Source: Xiphias gladius (taxonomy: Eukaryota > Chordata > Actinopteri > Istiophoriformes > Xiphiidae). Taken from it: a stretch of DNA of 64,000 nt. The stretch lies in assembly GCF_016859285.1 (NCBI RefSeq), contig NC_053411.1:18108722-18172721 (forward strand), written 5' to 3'. The notes under the pieces are model-generated. The model was not told the origin of the DNA, did no database searches, and was given only the letters and a program-made list of their open reading frames with translations. Positions 26,131 through 37,522 of this stretch are shown one piece after another. The translations under genes were made by a program, and so were the position numbers. Each line of letters opens with the position of its first letter. Position 1 is the first letter of the stretch.

Positions 26131-26574
26131 TTCACTATTAACAGCAGTGCTTAATAAATAAAACAAGACTCTCAAAGTTCAACATATTATGTTTTCAGAT
26201 ATTAGTTTGGTGTTTGAAACAACTCATGACACTGCACCTCCAACGCCCAGAGGTACAGTGCATTGAAAGCACTGTTGAAAGCTGTTACGGCTCCTCCTGT
26301 TCCTCCTTCTAACACTGGTTAGAAATAACCCACTGAAAAAGAGATAAAGAATAAATACACGCAATGCAAAATGATAGAGGGAAAAAAAACAAAAAAAACA
26401 AACCCCAAAGTTCAGCCAAAGCTGACATGAAATTTCAGCAACAGGACAAATCAAATGGGAATGATTTACATACAAAGTTCCCTCACTGTGTTACCATTAC
26501 CACACATTTGTTAAGGAAACAGTGTCGAAACACAAACCACTAACACGTGAGCATGTGAATATTGTTTTAGCACC

Positions 26575-26680
26575 CTGGTGCTCGCGGGAGACCGACGTTG
26601 CACTCGATCTGATGCTGCTCGGAAAACTGTCAGTTGTGGTTTCAGTTTCCTGCCTCAGTTTAATGAGAGCAGCAACACGT
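26575..26680 (-). pseudogene. Relic of a butyrophilin-like last exon
   Basis: Read on the minus strand this gives ARVAALIKLRQETETTTD and then SFPSSIRSSATSVSREHQ, matching the terminal exon of the plus-strand butyrophilin-like gene (55613-55740) with about one residue change in 35. No AG acceptor is visible in front, and the stop codon that follows SREHQE in the plus copy is replaced by GAK, so the frame reads on. It probably belonged to the broken minus-strand copy whose leader is at 31305. Confidence 0.6.
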
Positions 26681-28094
26681 GCGTTGTGGAAACGTCCGAG
26701 AAAAATAATGAAGTGCACAGAATTTGTGTGAACACTATAAAAACCTTTATTTAGAGAAATAACATTCACGTACAGCACGATGTAACTGAAACTAGAGGTA
26801 GTTTGATGCTCAAAAACGAACAAAGATCTTTTATTGGTTAAATTGTTCAAACAAACAATCACAACAAAATTATATAAAGAGAACATCAGTGAGGCGGAGG
26901 TGCCCTGCTAAAAGCTACTTTCAGCGTTGATGTGAAGGGAGTGGAGAGCGTCTGAACGTCCAATGAGCTAATTCTTCCAGCTCTGACTCGTACGTGCCAG
27001 AGAGCTGCAGCTGCCACTCCGAATCGAGGGCGTGTGTTCAGGTGAAAGGAGGGCCGACCACAACGGGGTCATGAGGATTAATTTCAACCATGTTTCTCCT
27101 CCACTTAAAAAAAGGTCTTAAAATACAAAAGCAGAACCCCCCCCCCCCCATAATCTTCGCCGTCACTGGATGGACAAGTAAAGATTTCAGTAGTGTGTCA
27201 ACTGGTGTTGTCCAATCAAGAGATACAACTTTTGCAAATACATTAAATAAAGTCACAAATTTCGATTTGCAGGTACTGGGTGTGAACCTCCAGCAAAAAA
27301 AACAAGTTTGCGCAATTTGTTTCAATTAAACGATGCCCAGAACTCCACTTAGTAAACACTTTCATTAGAACGAGGCCCAGCGGGAACTTGCGAACAGGTG
27401 GTGCAGCTGGCTCCCGATCCGGAAGGTTTCTCTCTCAGCGACCAGAAGCTTTGCTGCCCGCCTCAGAGTCTCCCAGAACTTGGACATTTCGGTCACAGAT
27501 CTGCTCACAAAAACTGCTCTAAGAAAATGATGTCAGGCAGTTCAACAAAAAACAAAAAACAAACTCGCGGGTCGAACGTCCATTACGAGAAAGGCGAGCG
27601 AGGAGGGAGTCCTGCACCATCTTGTGCGGACTTTCACGAAAAAGACTTTCCTTCCTGTAGGTAGCTTGTACGTCGCTAATGAGATGTTCCACTGTCGAGG
27701 AAACTGGTACGGCAGCATTACGTCCGCGCAGATTTTATGATCTGCGACTGAAATGACCAAGTTGCGGGAGACATAAGAGTCCACTTAAACTCGAAAAATA
27801 AAAACGACGAGGTAGTCCGTCAATTATGAATTTCGGTGCAACAAAAAATGCACACGCAGCTTTGGGTCCTCTGCTTTGAGGAAGACGACGGGTAAGATCC
27901 CAACGATAAGGAAGGGTCTGGCTGCGCTAAACCAAACCCTTTGGGACTTTTTGGTCCAACATAGGTTGGCTTTGAGGTCGGCGTCCTTCTTTCCATAGGA
28001 AATAAAAAGAAATAAATGTCTCATGCAAAATGATCCTGCTGCTGATCACGTGTTGAGAAGCTGAAAGAGGGTTTACTTTTCAAAATGGGATCCA

Positions 28095-28204
28095 TCAGTT
28101 TTGACAGGTGTTGGTTTTACAGCAGTCTTTGTCCAAGGGGATTAGATTCCTCCAGCAACCGATTCGCTCACAGCCAAGATCTTCATAACGCCTGTGGATA
28201 AAGA
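28095..28204 (-). other. Possible terminal exon, cysteine-rich, unassigned
   Basis: A good acceptor (tctttatccacag) at about 28195 is followed in one frame by YEDLGCERIGCWRNLIP and then DKDCCKTNTCQN and a stop; another frame gives GVMKILAVSESVAGGI and a stop. The CC....C ending vaguely recalls Ly6/uPAR domains but lacks the CN, and no companion exon was found. Weak. Confidence 0.15.
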
Positions 28205-28860
28205 AAACACAGAGTGCGTTAGTTTTTGCTGCCACACAAGAACCTCCGCTAAAACACTCTTTACTATGCACTTGATAACCAGGCAATGCAGTAACCTGCC
28301 ACCCAGCTGATCAGACCGCACGTCAGCTGCGTGAACATTTAGGACCAAACTTCTGCAGCTGAGCAGAGAATCAAGTGACTGCACTTCCAACGCAAAGCTG
28401 CGCAAAACCGGCTGGAGGCCAAATCTGAAGCGAATCTAGACTCAAACTACGCTGGAAATCTTTGCATTTTTCCCAATGACTCGCCTTCTTTTGTTGTAGA
28501 AGACCTGTCCGCCCACCGAGAAGTAAAAGTGGGTAGAAGAGGCTCTTTAGATGCACAAAGACTCTACTCAACGTAGAGTAAATTGATTCTTTTTCCTTAT
28601 CAAGAGCCTCTTCTGCTGTTTTGTCAGCATGGAGGTTTTCTGAAATCGGACCGTTGATTTTGGTGACAAATACCCAACGCCGTTTCCCGAAAGGCCTGGA
28701 GTCAAGAGCGCAAACCCCCGACACAACTGTCTGACCGGGTTTGTTCAGACGATGGATGACTCGTCTGGTTACATCATATTATTACTCTGGTTGTGAAAAC
28801 AGTGGTCAGATGTTCAAGTCGGACTTACGTCCTTTTCTTGAGAGGATTTCCTTATGGTAA

Positions 28861-29056
28861 CCTGGAGCCACCATGATGATCTCCCTCCTGCTGGTCTAGT
28901 GTGTCCAACTGTGGCCGAAAGTGTTGCTGGTTTGAATCCCCAAACTGATTCTAACGTCCAGCTCTCATCTCCATCAACAGCAACTGCCAATGTGTCCTTA
29001 AGCAAGGGACCTAGGCTGGAAGTGGTGAGCTTGGGGCCACCTCATACTTCACACAC
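28861..29056 (+). mobile_element. tRNA-derived SINE, head and body
   Basis: gttgctggtttgaatcccca (about 28923) is a Pol III B-box of the kind found in teleost tRNA-derived SINEs, preceded by an accatgatgatctc-type head and followed by tccatcaacag and gtccttaagcaaggg, which I recognise from such SINEs. The element stops at 29056, exactly where the inverted duplication begins; a matching tail resumes at 30451 in the same direction. Confidence 0.65.
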
Positions 29057-30450
29057 TACATGAACAATGAACAGACGTTTAACAATTAATCAGCTATGTC
29101 CCAAAAAAGTCCGATACTACAAGAAGTAACGATAGTTTTTGTTCATTTCTGACTTACTTCTCGTTTTCGATGCCGTCGTATAAGAAAATATCCACCGACT
29201 ACAACAGCAGCAGCAGCCAGGGATAGCGAGGAGCAGACGACCACTGGCAGGATCCAGATGTTGGGACTGGACCGACCATCTGATGTGAAAGAATGAAAAC
29301 AAAGACGACGGCTGCAGTCACAAAAAATGTCAACAAAGCGCCAAAATGGCTGAGAATTCTTTATTCTGTGTCTTTTTCTCTCGCCCTCACGGAGCTGGAC
29401 CATTTTCTTACCTTTGCCATCCGTCCCGTCTTCTGGATCGGGAGTTTGTAGGCCTCTGTCACGCAGCGGCGCCTCTGTCGTCCCGGTTCTAAGCAAGTTT
29501 GGATCTAGAAAAACACGAGATTTGCAAAGATTTACAGCATAGCGTTCAAAACAAACAATATTAGTAGGACAACAGCGACGTAAGTTGCTGACAAAATGAC
29601 CCTTAAAGTTTAAAAGATTCTCATTTTGATCTAATATGGATATAAATGACTCATCACACAGATAATTTTACTAGGGCTGCAACTAACACACAGTCATTTT
29701 CATTATGAATTCATCTTCTGGGTTTTTTTTTTGGATTCATTCATTAGCCTATGAAACATAAAAGAAATTGTCCAAAAATGTTTCTGAGCTGAAGCAGACG
29801 TCTTCAAAAGTCTTGTTTTGATTCACCAAAAGCCCCAAAATGCCCAATTACTCAGTTTACAACGATATGAAATCATCTGTGCCGAGAGGCTGAAATCCGG
29901 GAATATTCGGAATTTTAATGGCCATGTTTGCGTAAAAGCGGGATCCGTTTGTAACATTTAAAACAGCTATAGACAAATTTACTCACCAACAACAAGTCGT
30001 ATAATTGAAGCATTCGCTTTGCTCCTTAACTTTGGGATGAAACATCTGTATCTCCGTCATCCGCATGCGTTCGTTCACGATCTTGAGCGATATGTTTCCA
30101 CGTTTCAGGTCGTCTGTGAACAGCGCCGTCCTGGCGGCACTGCGACGGGATCTTCATGTCAGGGTCCTCTCGCTTGTCCCGGTAAGGTGCGTACCCGACC
30201 GGCTCAGCCGATCGGAGGGGTCGGGCTTGAGGTCGGGCTTGGACCACTCCACCGTCAGCCCCCGCACGTCGACGGGTGGGTCCAGGTGGCATGGCAGAAT
30301 GACGTCGTCACCCGGCGCCGCGAGGATTGGCAGAGATGAACCAATCACCCGAGGCTTACCTGGAAAATTGAGGGGAAAAAATTAAAACTTATGAAAAGCG
30401 AGTGAAGTGTGGAATCTGATTTGCTGCATGTTGAAAACATACATACATAC
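29056..30450 (-). repeat. 1.4-kb inverted duplication, minus-strand arm
   Basis: The complement of this stretch matches 53958-55353 almost base for base, introns included. Both ends are sharp: a catacatacatac run at 30438-30450 pairs with gtatgtatgtatg at 53958-53970, and the other end is at the attgttcatgtag string. Differences include a 4-base insertion near 29090, substitutions in the introns, and a cluster of small indels in the V exon. Confidence 0.95.
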
Positions 30451-30535
30451 TTAAAGCAGTGTAAAGCCTTTTGAGCGGTCGATAAGACTAGAAAAGCGCT
30501 ATATAAGTGCAGCCCATTTACCATTTATTATATAA
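30451..30535 (+). mobile_element. SINE 3' tail
   Basis: gtaaagccttttgagcggtc followed by agactagaaaagcgctatat is a common teleost SINE tail. It starts at the other edge of the inverted duplication in the same orientation as the head at 28861-29056, so both pieces may be one SINE split by 1.4 kb. Confidence 0.65.
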
Positions 30536-31208
30536 TATAATATAAATGAAAAGACATCAAATCCTAACAGCTGGAACCAGCATATCTGCTTAACCACGGA
30601 CCAAAAGAAGTACCGATTCCTTTTCCGTGGATCGACTAACCGATGAATCAACTAATCGACAGCCGCTGGTAGTTTCATTCAAAACCTCGCAGCGATTAGG
30701 TTTAGTTCGCGTTTCTGTAACTAGCTCGTAATATTGCATGAACGCCATTTAACAGCCGGTCAAAGCCCGAGACGGATCGGTGGAGACCCGTCGGGATGAT
30801 GTGGCCTGGAGTTAAGCACCGTCAACTTCTTGACATTCAGGTAACGTTTCCGTCCCTCCTTCCCAATAATCGTTAATAATGATTAACCGTATTATTTCCA
30901 GCCTTTTACTCGCCCGATGGTTTTTCATCTTCACTTCTAATTCCGTGAAATCCTTCTACTGCGGCAAAAACAGCGGCAAACGAGTTCACTGAAGACGCTA
31001 ACTGCGGTTTACACGTATTTTTTTCCAGGTCCAGTGGCGATGAACTCGCCCGAGAAACATCGTCTTTTTTTTTTGTTTTTAAGCTTTTCTTCGGTTTTGA
31101 AGCAGTTTGAAGACGGAGGAAAACAACCGGTAAAACGCGCCGTGTTTCACGAGGCGGCTAAACGAACGAGCTAAAGCCAGCGGGGGTGGTAGCAACGTAT
31201 CTGTTCAC

Positions 31209-31305
31209 CTTCAACGGACGTGCAGTGGACGAAGGCCAGGACCCGGAGGGTAAGAATCCAGAGGGCAGAAGCCCGAGAGAACCCCTCGACGTTCGCCTCC
31301 GACAT
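31209..31305 (-). CDS. Signal-peptide exon of the butyrophilin-like copy
   Basis: Begins MSEANVEGF, continues into the hydrophobic stretch ALWILTLRVLAFVHCTS, and ends VE plus one base at a GT donor, matching the phase of the V exon that starts at 30359. The start was chosen as the Met nearest the hydrophobic core; in-frame Mets further upstream (to 31455) would give an unlikely long N-region. No equivalent leader was found for the plus-strand copy. Confidence 0.65.
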
Positions 31306-31721
31306 GCCCGCGGTTGACTTGCCGGCCGCCGTACCCTCGACCGCTTTAAAGCCTCTCGCGGGGCGCGTGCCTCTGACTTCAACTTCATGCGCGAAGCCAC
31401 GCGAGAGGGGGGGGGCACCAGGGAAACTGTGCGTCATGGGTGTCATGTGTGTCATGGGTGCCTCCCCGCCCCGATTATCTTCACGGATTCCTACTGACTT
31501 AGAAGAAAAGGTATTTGATCCCGTGGGTCGCCTCTGTCGCGGGAGCCTGAGTCAGAACCGGAGCTCGGGCAAAACGTTCTTCCGCCACGGCCCCTTTCTG
31601 GAATTTACCAGAACCACAGCGGCACCGTGCTCTGCCCGGTCCAAGACAAACACTTTCCAGAACAAACTCAGCGATGAATCACGATTCTGGAAGTTTCTCC
31701 ACGCGGCAGGGCTGTCCCCGG

Positions 31722-31815
31722 ACCAATCTCACGATCTTTAACTTTATAAAACGCCCACTGGAGGATCCCGGAGCCCCTTCTCATTTTTCGTGACCCGAGG
31801 TCCGGACCTGGGCAA
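31722..31815. repeat. Repeated CCAAT/TATA-like segment, copy 2
   Basis: Near-identical to 25449-25545. It lies about 400 bases upstream, in minus-strand terms, of the butyrophilin-like leader exon at 31305-31209; TTTATAAA is palindromic and could serve either strand. Confidence 0.6.
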
Positions 31816-32598
31816 CTGCAGCCAAACGTAGAAGGAAAATTCAGTGGTCATGTTTTGTGAGTCACCTGAAATTTTGCAAAACTTCTTCCTTGTGTAAAAA
31901 ATCACAAGATTGACAGGCGAGATGTGGTTTTTCCCCCCCGAAAGAAAATCACCATAATTATCTGTGTCTGTTTACTGTAAAAAAAACCCCATGAAAAGTA
32001 AAAGGGGGCCTGAGGCACAAACCTTTTGACATTTGAGGAGTTAGAAAAGAAAACAAAAACCAACAGGCATGTCTTACATTTGGACGTGGACTTTATATCA
32101 AGGCAGGGAACTGGCTCCTGCGCGACGTACAATCAGGAGAAGAGTGCGACGCGGGCCACCGGTCGGTCGGGTCACCCGCCGGCAGCCAAGTGGCCTGGAG
32201 GTGACGACACCGCACTGTCGCTGGCGAGTAGCCGTTGCGCGCGTTTGAACAATTCGCAGGCGGATTTAGTAAATTTGTAATGAATGAACGGCTGCATTTG
32301 GTGTCATCCTCCTTGTACTTGATGAATGATCTTATGCGACCCGGGCAGGCCACCGATGCCACATTACCTCACGGCCCCAAGCACCCGTGAACTTTTTGTC
32401 CTAAAACTTTCCTCATAACCACCAAGTAAACACTGAAGAAATATTGTTATGTGACCGTGAAGGCTACACAAATGAATCAGGAAACACAAATGAATTAGGA
32501 AACGCTCTGTGCTCTTCGATGGTGGGACATGCATGAAGCTTTCCATGGCCTCCCCTGTACCGTACCGTAGCAGATTTCTCAACCTACGGATGAATAAT

Positions 32599-33050
32599 CG
32601 TGATAGGAAATAAACCGACACCGACCGATAGAGGACACAAGTGAAGGTCATTCGGAAAATAGGTGTTTTTTTTTCCCCTCTGGTCGTTTGGTCGAACCGA
32701 CCATTCAACTGCTAAAAGTATCGTTACAGATGCCAAACAAGGGGGAGACTCGCTGAGTCGTTTCTTCCACTATGTGATGAACCTGATATGGGACACTCCT
32801 CTGGGACCGAAGCCCCGCCCTCTCAGCCAGTTTTCCTGGGCTCTCATCGGTTCAGCGTGACGGCAGCCATCACCAAGGTTACTGTAAACAAACAGTGTTG
32901 TCTGCTTGTCAACACTGTTTGCCTCCCCGGCGCTATGACAAGCAGCACTGAGACCGGTCACGGCTCGATAAGCCTTCGGACACGTTTTCCAACCCCCCCT
33001 CCCCAGAACCAAGGGAACCCCCCCACTGGAGGTGTTGTATCCCTGCTGAC
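32599..33050. repeat. Segmental direct repeat, copy 1
   Basis: Three collinear blocks (32599-32741, 32754-32884, 32946-33047) recur at 44335-44478, 44753-44883 and 44939-45038. The copy at 44 kb has an extra 0.27-kb insertion between the first two blocks. The blocks contain a GC box (ccccgccctctc) and a CCAAT-like string on the minus strand. Each copy lies upstream, in minus-strand sense, of a receptor leader exon (31305 and 43970). Confidence 0.85.
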
Positions 33051-34989
33051 AAATCCCGTGAAAAGACCAAAACCAGCAGTGAATGTCTCCTACTAACGTC
33101 TCACATGACTTTGAGGCTTCTTGCTTCAAATGTTCTGACTATCAACTAGTATCATATTTAGTTTTATTAGTATTATTATTTACTCTATAATTATTAGTCT
33201 CATTATTATTATACATATTTATGTTATACATCTACTGTGCTATGCCCCTGAAATGAATTGAATTGAAGGCGAGAGACGTGCTGCGCCTGAAAAACTTGAC
33301 ATATATTATAGTTTCTAGTACTTTGTTCACCTAATATCTGTAGTACTGAACCCCTAAATGGTAACAGTTTGTCCGTATCCCTCCTTTGCAGGTGTGGACG
33401 AGGTTTCAACCTTCTAACTCAGCTGTCAAGGCAGGAAGCACCTGACAGGAAAAAGAAAAACAGCACCATTGTTGGAATATAATAATCATAATAATATGGA
33501 TTTCAGCAGCATCCGCAATATGAAGTTTCATTCTGTGTTTCTTTGTAGTTGGGTTGCATCTCGTTGTAGTTGTTTTGTGCTGTTGTGCGTTTTTGTGTAG
33601 TTGTTTGTAGAATTTGTTCTCTATATACTGTATATATTTCTTAACTAGTCAGATTTATGGACTTTTACATAAAACTACAAGAGTAAAACATGAAACTCCA
33701 CACTGGGTTTTTTTTTTTCTCAGCTTGGTGAGCACAGATGTAAATTACCCAGAAGTACAAAGTCACTTGGGGCCTTCGTGTTGTTTTCAGTACATCATGT
33801 GTACAACACATTTTCACTTCACTATTTCCTCAGAAATAATTAGCCAAACTTCTCAGATGGGTCATAATGTAAAAAAAAACATTCACAAGAACTACGCCAG
33901 AATAATTTAATAAGGACGAAGTCAACGTGACCTACTTTACTCATCAGATTTCAATTCTTGTTGCCGCGGAAGGAAAAGCGTTTGGCTTGGTACAGGAAAT
34001 GTATTAAGATCCGGTCCTGAGAACAATCAACAGCCACAGGCTGGACACAGGCTGGACAAGTTTATCACTGAGAGAAACTGCCATTTAATAAAGACGCCGC
34101 TCTCATGGAAACACTGTTTGGGTGCCGCTTTAAAACGTTTCCGTCTGCCCCTTTGCCACGACTTACAGGCACTAATTGTGATTCAACGCAGAAGATTCCT
34201 TGTTAGAGATGTTTCCAAATCCTTTTTTTAGAAACACAAAGGATTTATTTGTGGAAACTGTGCTAATAATAGCTGATTGAGCAGGTAACTCCACATTCCG
34301 TTTACGAGTTACTCCACCTCGCATTAGAAGCTGCTTCCTCTTTCCACACACGATACATACGTAAACACTGAGCCAACGTAGGGCTAAGTCACTTTTCATA
34401 CTGTACATCTAGGCTGCACATAACATCATATCAACGACACTCAGTGACTACATTTCAACGACCTGCTTCAAAATGGAATATGGTCTTCGGAATGATTTGA
34501 TATGCAGCGAAGAAACGTTCACTTTTCAACCCCTTTTTTTAAGCCGAGACATTTAGGTGTTTTTTTTTTTCCTCTTGTAAATCACCAAAATCAATTTACA
34601 AAAAAATTAAACGAAGTGATGTACAGAAGTGAATTCACCCAAGAGTCTTGAGTAGAAACTGACTCGCTGCCGAGTGTTAACTAGAACAGAAAGTGGGAAA
34701 TAACACTACTGGGAAATAACACTCGATGACTGAGCTGCATTCCCCTCGTTAGGACGTTGTCATCTGCCGGCGTCGACGGGAAAAGTCTGCCGCACTCGTG
34801 TCAGGCCCACCTGAATATCTTTGGGTTTTGGTCTGTCGGTCGGACGAAGCAAAAACGTTTAAAAACATCCCCGAAATAGACCTTTTTCAACATTTTCTCG
34901 CATTTTATACACAAAATGATTAATCAAATGATCCCAAAAATAATCAGCAGATTAATCGCTAATGAAAACAATCATTAGTCGCAGGCCTA

Positions 34990-35310
34990 GTCCAGACTGA
35001 AATATCTCAAAAAGTCTGGGATGGACATTCGTCGTCCCCAGAGGATGAATCCTACGGACTTTGGTGACCCTCTGACTTTCCCTCTAGCGCCACCATGAGG
35101 TTGACATTTTTGTTTTTTTTGTTTTATTGAAGGGTCTCAACAAACTATTGGATGGACTGTTGTGAAATATGGTTGAGACACGTGTGGCCCCCTCAGACGA
35201 CGAACTGTTAAAAAAACTCGGACTTTTGAATCCAGCGCCGTCATCGGGTCAAAATATTAACGTGTCCAGTACTTTGGCTTATGACCAAATACCTGCTTAG
35301 CTGACGTGTC
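34990..35310. repeat. Degenerate interspersed teleost repeat
   Basis: Includes attggatggactgttgtgaa, ccctctagcgccaccatgag and gtccagtactttggcttatg, strings I associate with a very common dispersed repeat of fish genomes. No coding sense. Confidence 0.5.
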
Positions 35311-37512
35311 TTCAGTGGTAGGCAAAAAATACGAAAGTAACAGATGCTAAAGGGAGAATTTGCACTTTCAGTTTATTGATTGTGGGTTTTCTCTTGGGAT
35401 TCTGGTTTCTTCCTCTGTTTCATGGAGGAAAAAAAAAAAACTCTTTCCCCAGGGGCCCCTGTCTAAAGATTAGTTAAATGTAATAATTAGTCATTAGTTG
35501 TGGCCCCTTGATTAAGACACACGTTTACTTAGTAAAATATGACATTTTAGTACCAAACCAAAGTATTAAACAGGATTTTAACTCAGGGCTCCTTTCACAA
35601 GACAGAGCCTTAAGAACAAATGTTTCCTTAAAGCACCAGTCATTTCAGTTCATGTCCTTTAGTGGTATATACACACACATACACACACACATATATAGCA
35701 CTGAAAAAAACAAATAATTAGTTACTAGCCTTGCCTGCGTGACAAAACAGCTTTGCCCAGTCCAAAATACTGGCCTCCATTACATTCAAATATGAGCGTG
35801 AATAGTTGTCTTCAAAATTTATTATTCTTTAAAATGCATTTTTAATGATTTGTCACATTTTTCTTTAAATGTGCAGTGAAATGCAATGTGAAATATCTGA
35901 TGTAAGCAAAAGCCCTACATGTCCCGTTGGACCTAACAGGTAATTCACACTAATAAGTCATAGTATCCGCACAAGCTGACGGGTTGGAATCTGTTTCGCT
36001 GAGACTGATGACGATTTACTTATCACACCGCTAAATCGGGTTTTCAGTGTCAGGTAACCTGTAATCACAAAATGATTAAATCTCAGTAGTCTGTACCTTT
36101 AGTGCCACGTCTCTTCTCCAGTGTTTCCCCTAAACAATCCAGTTTTAAGGGTCTGGGAGGGACTGAGGGATTAGAGTAATTAGAGCTCGTACTTTAATCA
36201 AAAGGTTCACGTGCATGTGGACGACGAGGTCGTGATACTGTTTCTGGGTTCACGGGTTAGGTCAAACCCCAGTGTTCACAAACTGTTTGAACCTGAAAAT
36301 GGCGGCATCCGGTGGCCGAACCTTGGTATTTCATTTGTTTGGAAGGAGCTGGAAATACAGAGTCCCCAGTCCCAGCGGATCCAGTAGTGAAGAGCCACGG
36401 ACGTTTTCACAGCTCTGGGTCCTGGCCTTGCTGCTTCGGACCTTTTCTGCGTCCACTCTCGGCTTAGAAATTACTTCAAGCAGAGGTTCAACTGCACGCG
36501 TGCAACAGATTTCATCACACTGTGTCCGGGTTCACTGGTTTGAAGTGAAGGAAACTGAACGTCGGTGACATCCAGTGGCCGATTCTTGGTATTTTCACCT
36601 GCGCGGAAGGAGCTGAGTCAAAGGGGGAGGTTCAGTAAAGGCTCTAACGCTGATGAAGGATTGTCTCTGTGAAACGAGGATGCAGACTCTGGCGGGAAGA
36701 GCTGGACGACCTTCAAATCACAACGACGCCTCGCACGTGCAACAGGAAGCTGAGGGACGACTGAGCTCTGCAGAAGCCTGAGCTCTCAAAGCGACCGTGG
36801 CCATGACTGGTTCGTTTCAAAGTCCAGTTATGCCGCATGAAAGTGTTTTAAACCGCGATGCCCACGAGGCGGTGTGAGGCGGTGATGTCCGAAGCGGTTA
36901 ATCGGATTAATTTCACGTTTGCTTGAAGGTTTGACAACCAACAACCAGCCTGAGGCAGAGCTGATCTCAAGGCCGGATTCGCGGTTCATCGATAGGTAAG
37001 AAGCAGCTTCACTTCTGCCACTTTACTCGCCGGGGTGTTGGGGGATGTTGCGGGTCAAGCCGGATCCGCGGCGGCTCCACCTCGCACCTTAAGAGACCTT
37101 GGGGGATCCTCCTCACCATCCTCCCGGTCACTATGAATGTTGTCAGCCTTCACGCCAAAATCCTTGCGTGGACCATCGGCATTTGAATTCTTCCTTCATT
37201 CCTCTGGTCCCGAGAGACTAGAGAGACTAGTTCTGCAAGCTTTGCCACAGAGTGTGAAAAACTCCACTGAGCGGTCTGGGCATCAGTGGCAGTGTAACAA
37301 TAATCCAAATCCGATCTGCGACGGCTACACACTCTCACACAGGAACGGTCTTCTTCGTCACTCCAGCCCCAGAACCAGTTCCTAGGACTTGGCTGAACCT
37401 GCGTAAGAGATCATTCTCGGGCTGAGGACAACAAGCTGCACACATTTTGTCCGGAGGATGCCAAAATACAACCAAGACACAACAGAGTTTCAATACTATT
37501 TTTTAAAAGATT

Positions 37513-37522
37513 TATTTATTAA
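37513..37522 (-). terminator. Candidate poly(A) signal for the minus-strand V receptor
   Basis: Overlapping AATAAA hexamers on the minus strand (tttattta on the plus). It lies about 2.3 kb beyond the last identified exon of the V receptor (39808), with no other minus-strand gene between; the assignment is inferred. Confidence 0.3.

Larger units (their letters stand above)
29158..31305 (-). pseudogene. Butyrophilin/MOG-like receptor, broken copy with leader exon
   Basis: Exons on the minus strand: leader 31305-31209 (97 nt, MSEANVEGFSRASALWILTL..., hydrophobic core, ending phase 1 at a gtgaac donor); V-set exon 30359-29987; linker 29504-29412; membrane exon 29279-29158. The V exon starts GKPRVIGSSLPILAAPGDD and keeps the first Cys (ILPC) and Trp (VEWSK), but compared with the plus copy it has about six small indels (net minus 5 bases: 373 against 378 nt), so the frame hits a stop at about 30154 before the second Cys. 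Linker and membrane exons are intact. Past 29056 the plus copy's next exon is replaced by SINE sequence; if the retained acceptor were used, the tail would read CVKYEVAPSSPLPA and stop. Butyrophilin and MOG relatives are type I membrane proteins that modulate lymphocytes. Either a pseudogene or a mis-assembled segment. Confidence 0.7.
31306..37500. other. Intergenic stretch between receptor genes
   Basis: No supported exon. It holds the duplicated segment at 32599-33050, an AT-rich part with a gaattgaattg tail at about 33255, a degenerate teleost repeat at 34990-35310, and two ~50-base related stretches at about 36300 and 36566 (both with cgg/cagtggccga...cttggtat and ggaaggagctg). Confidence 0.5.
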
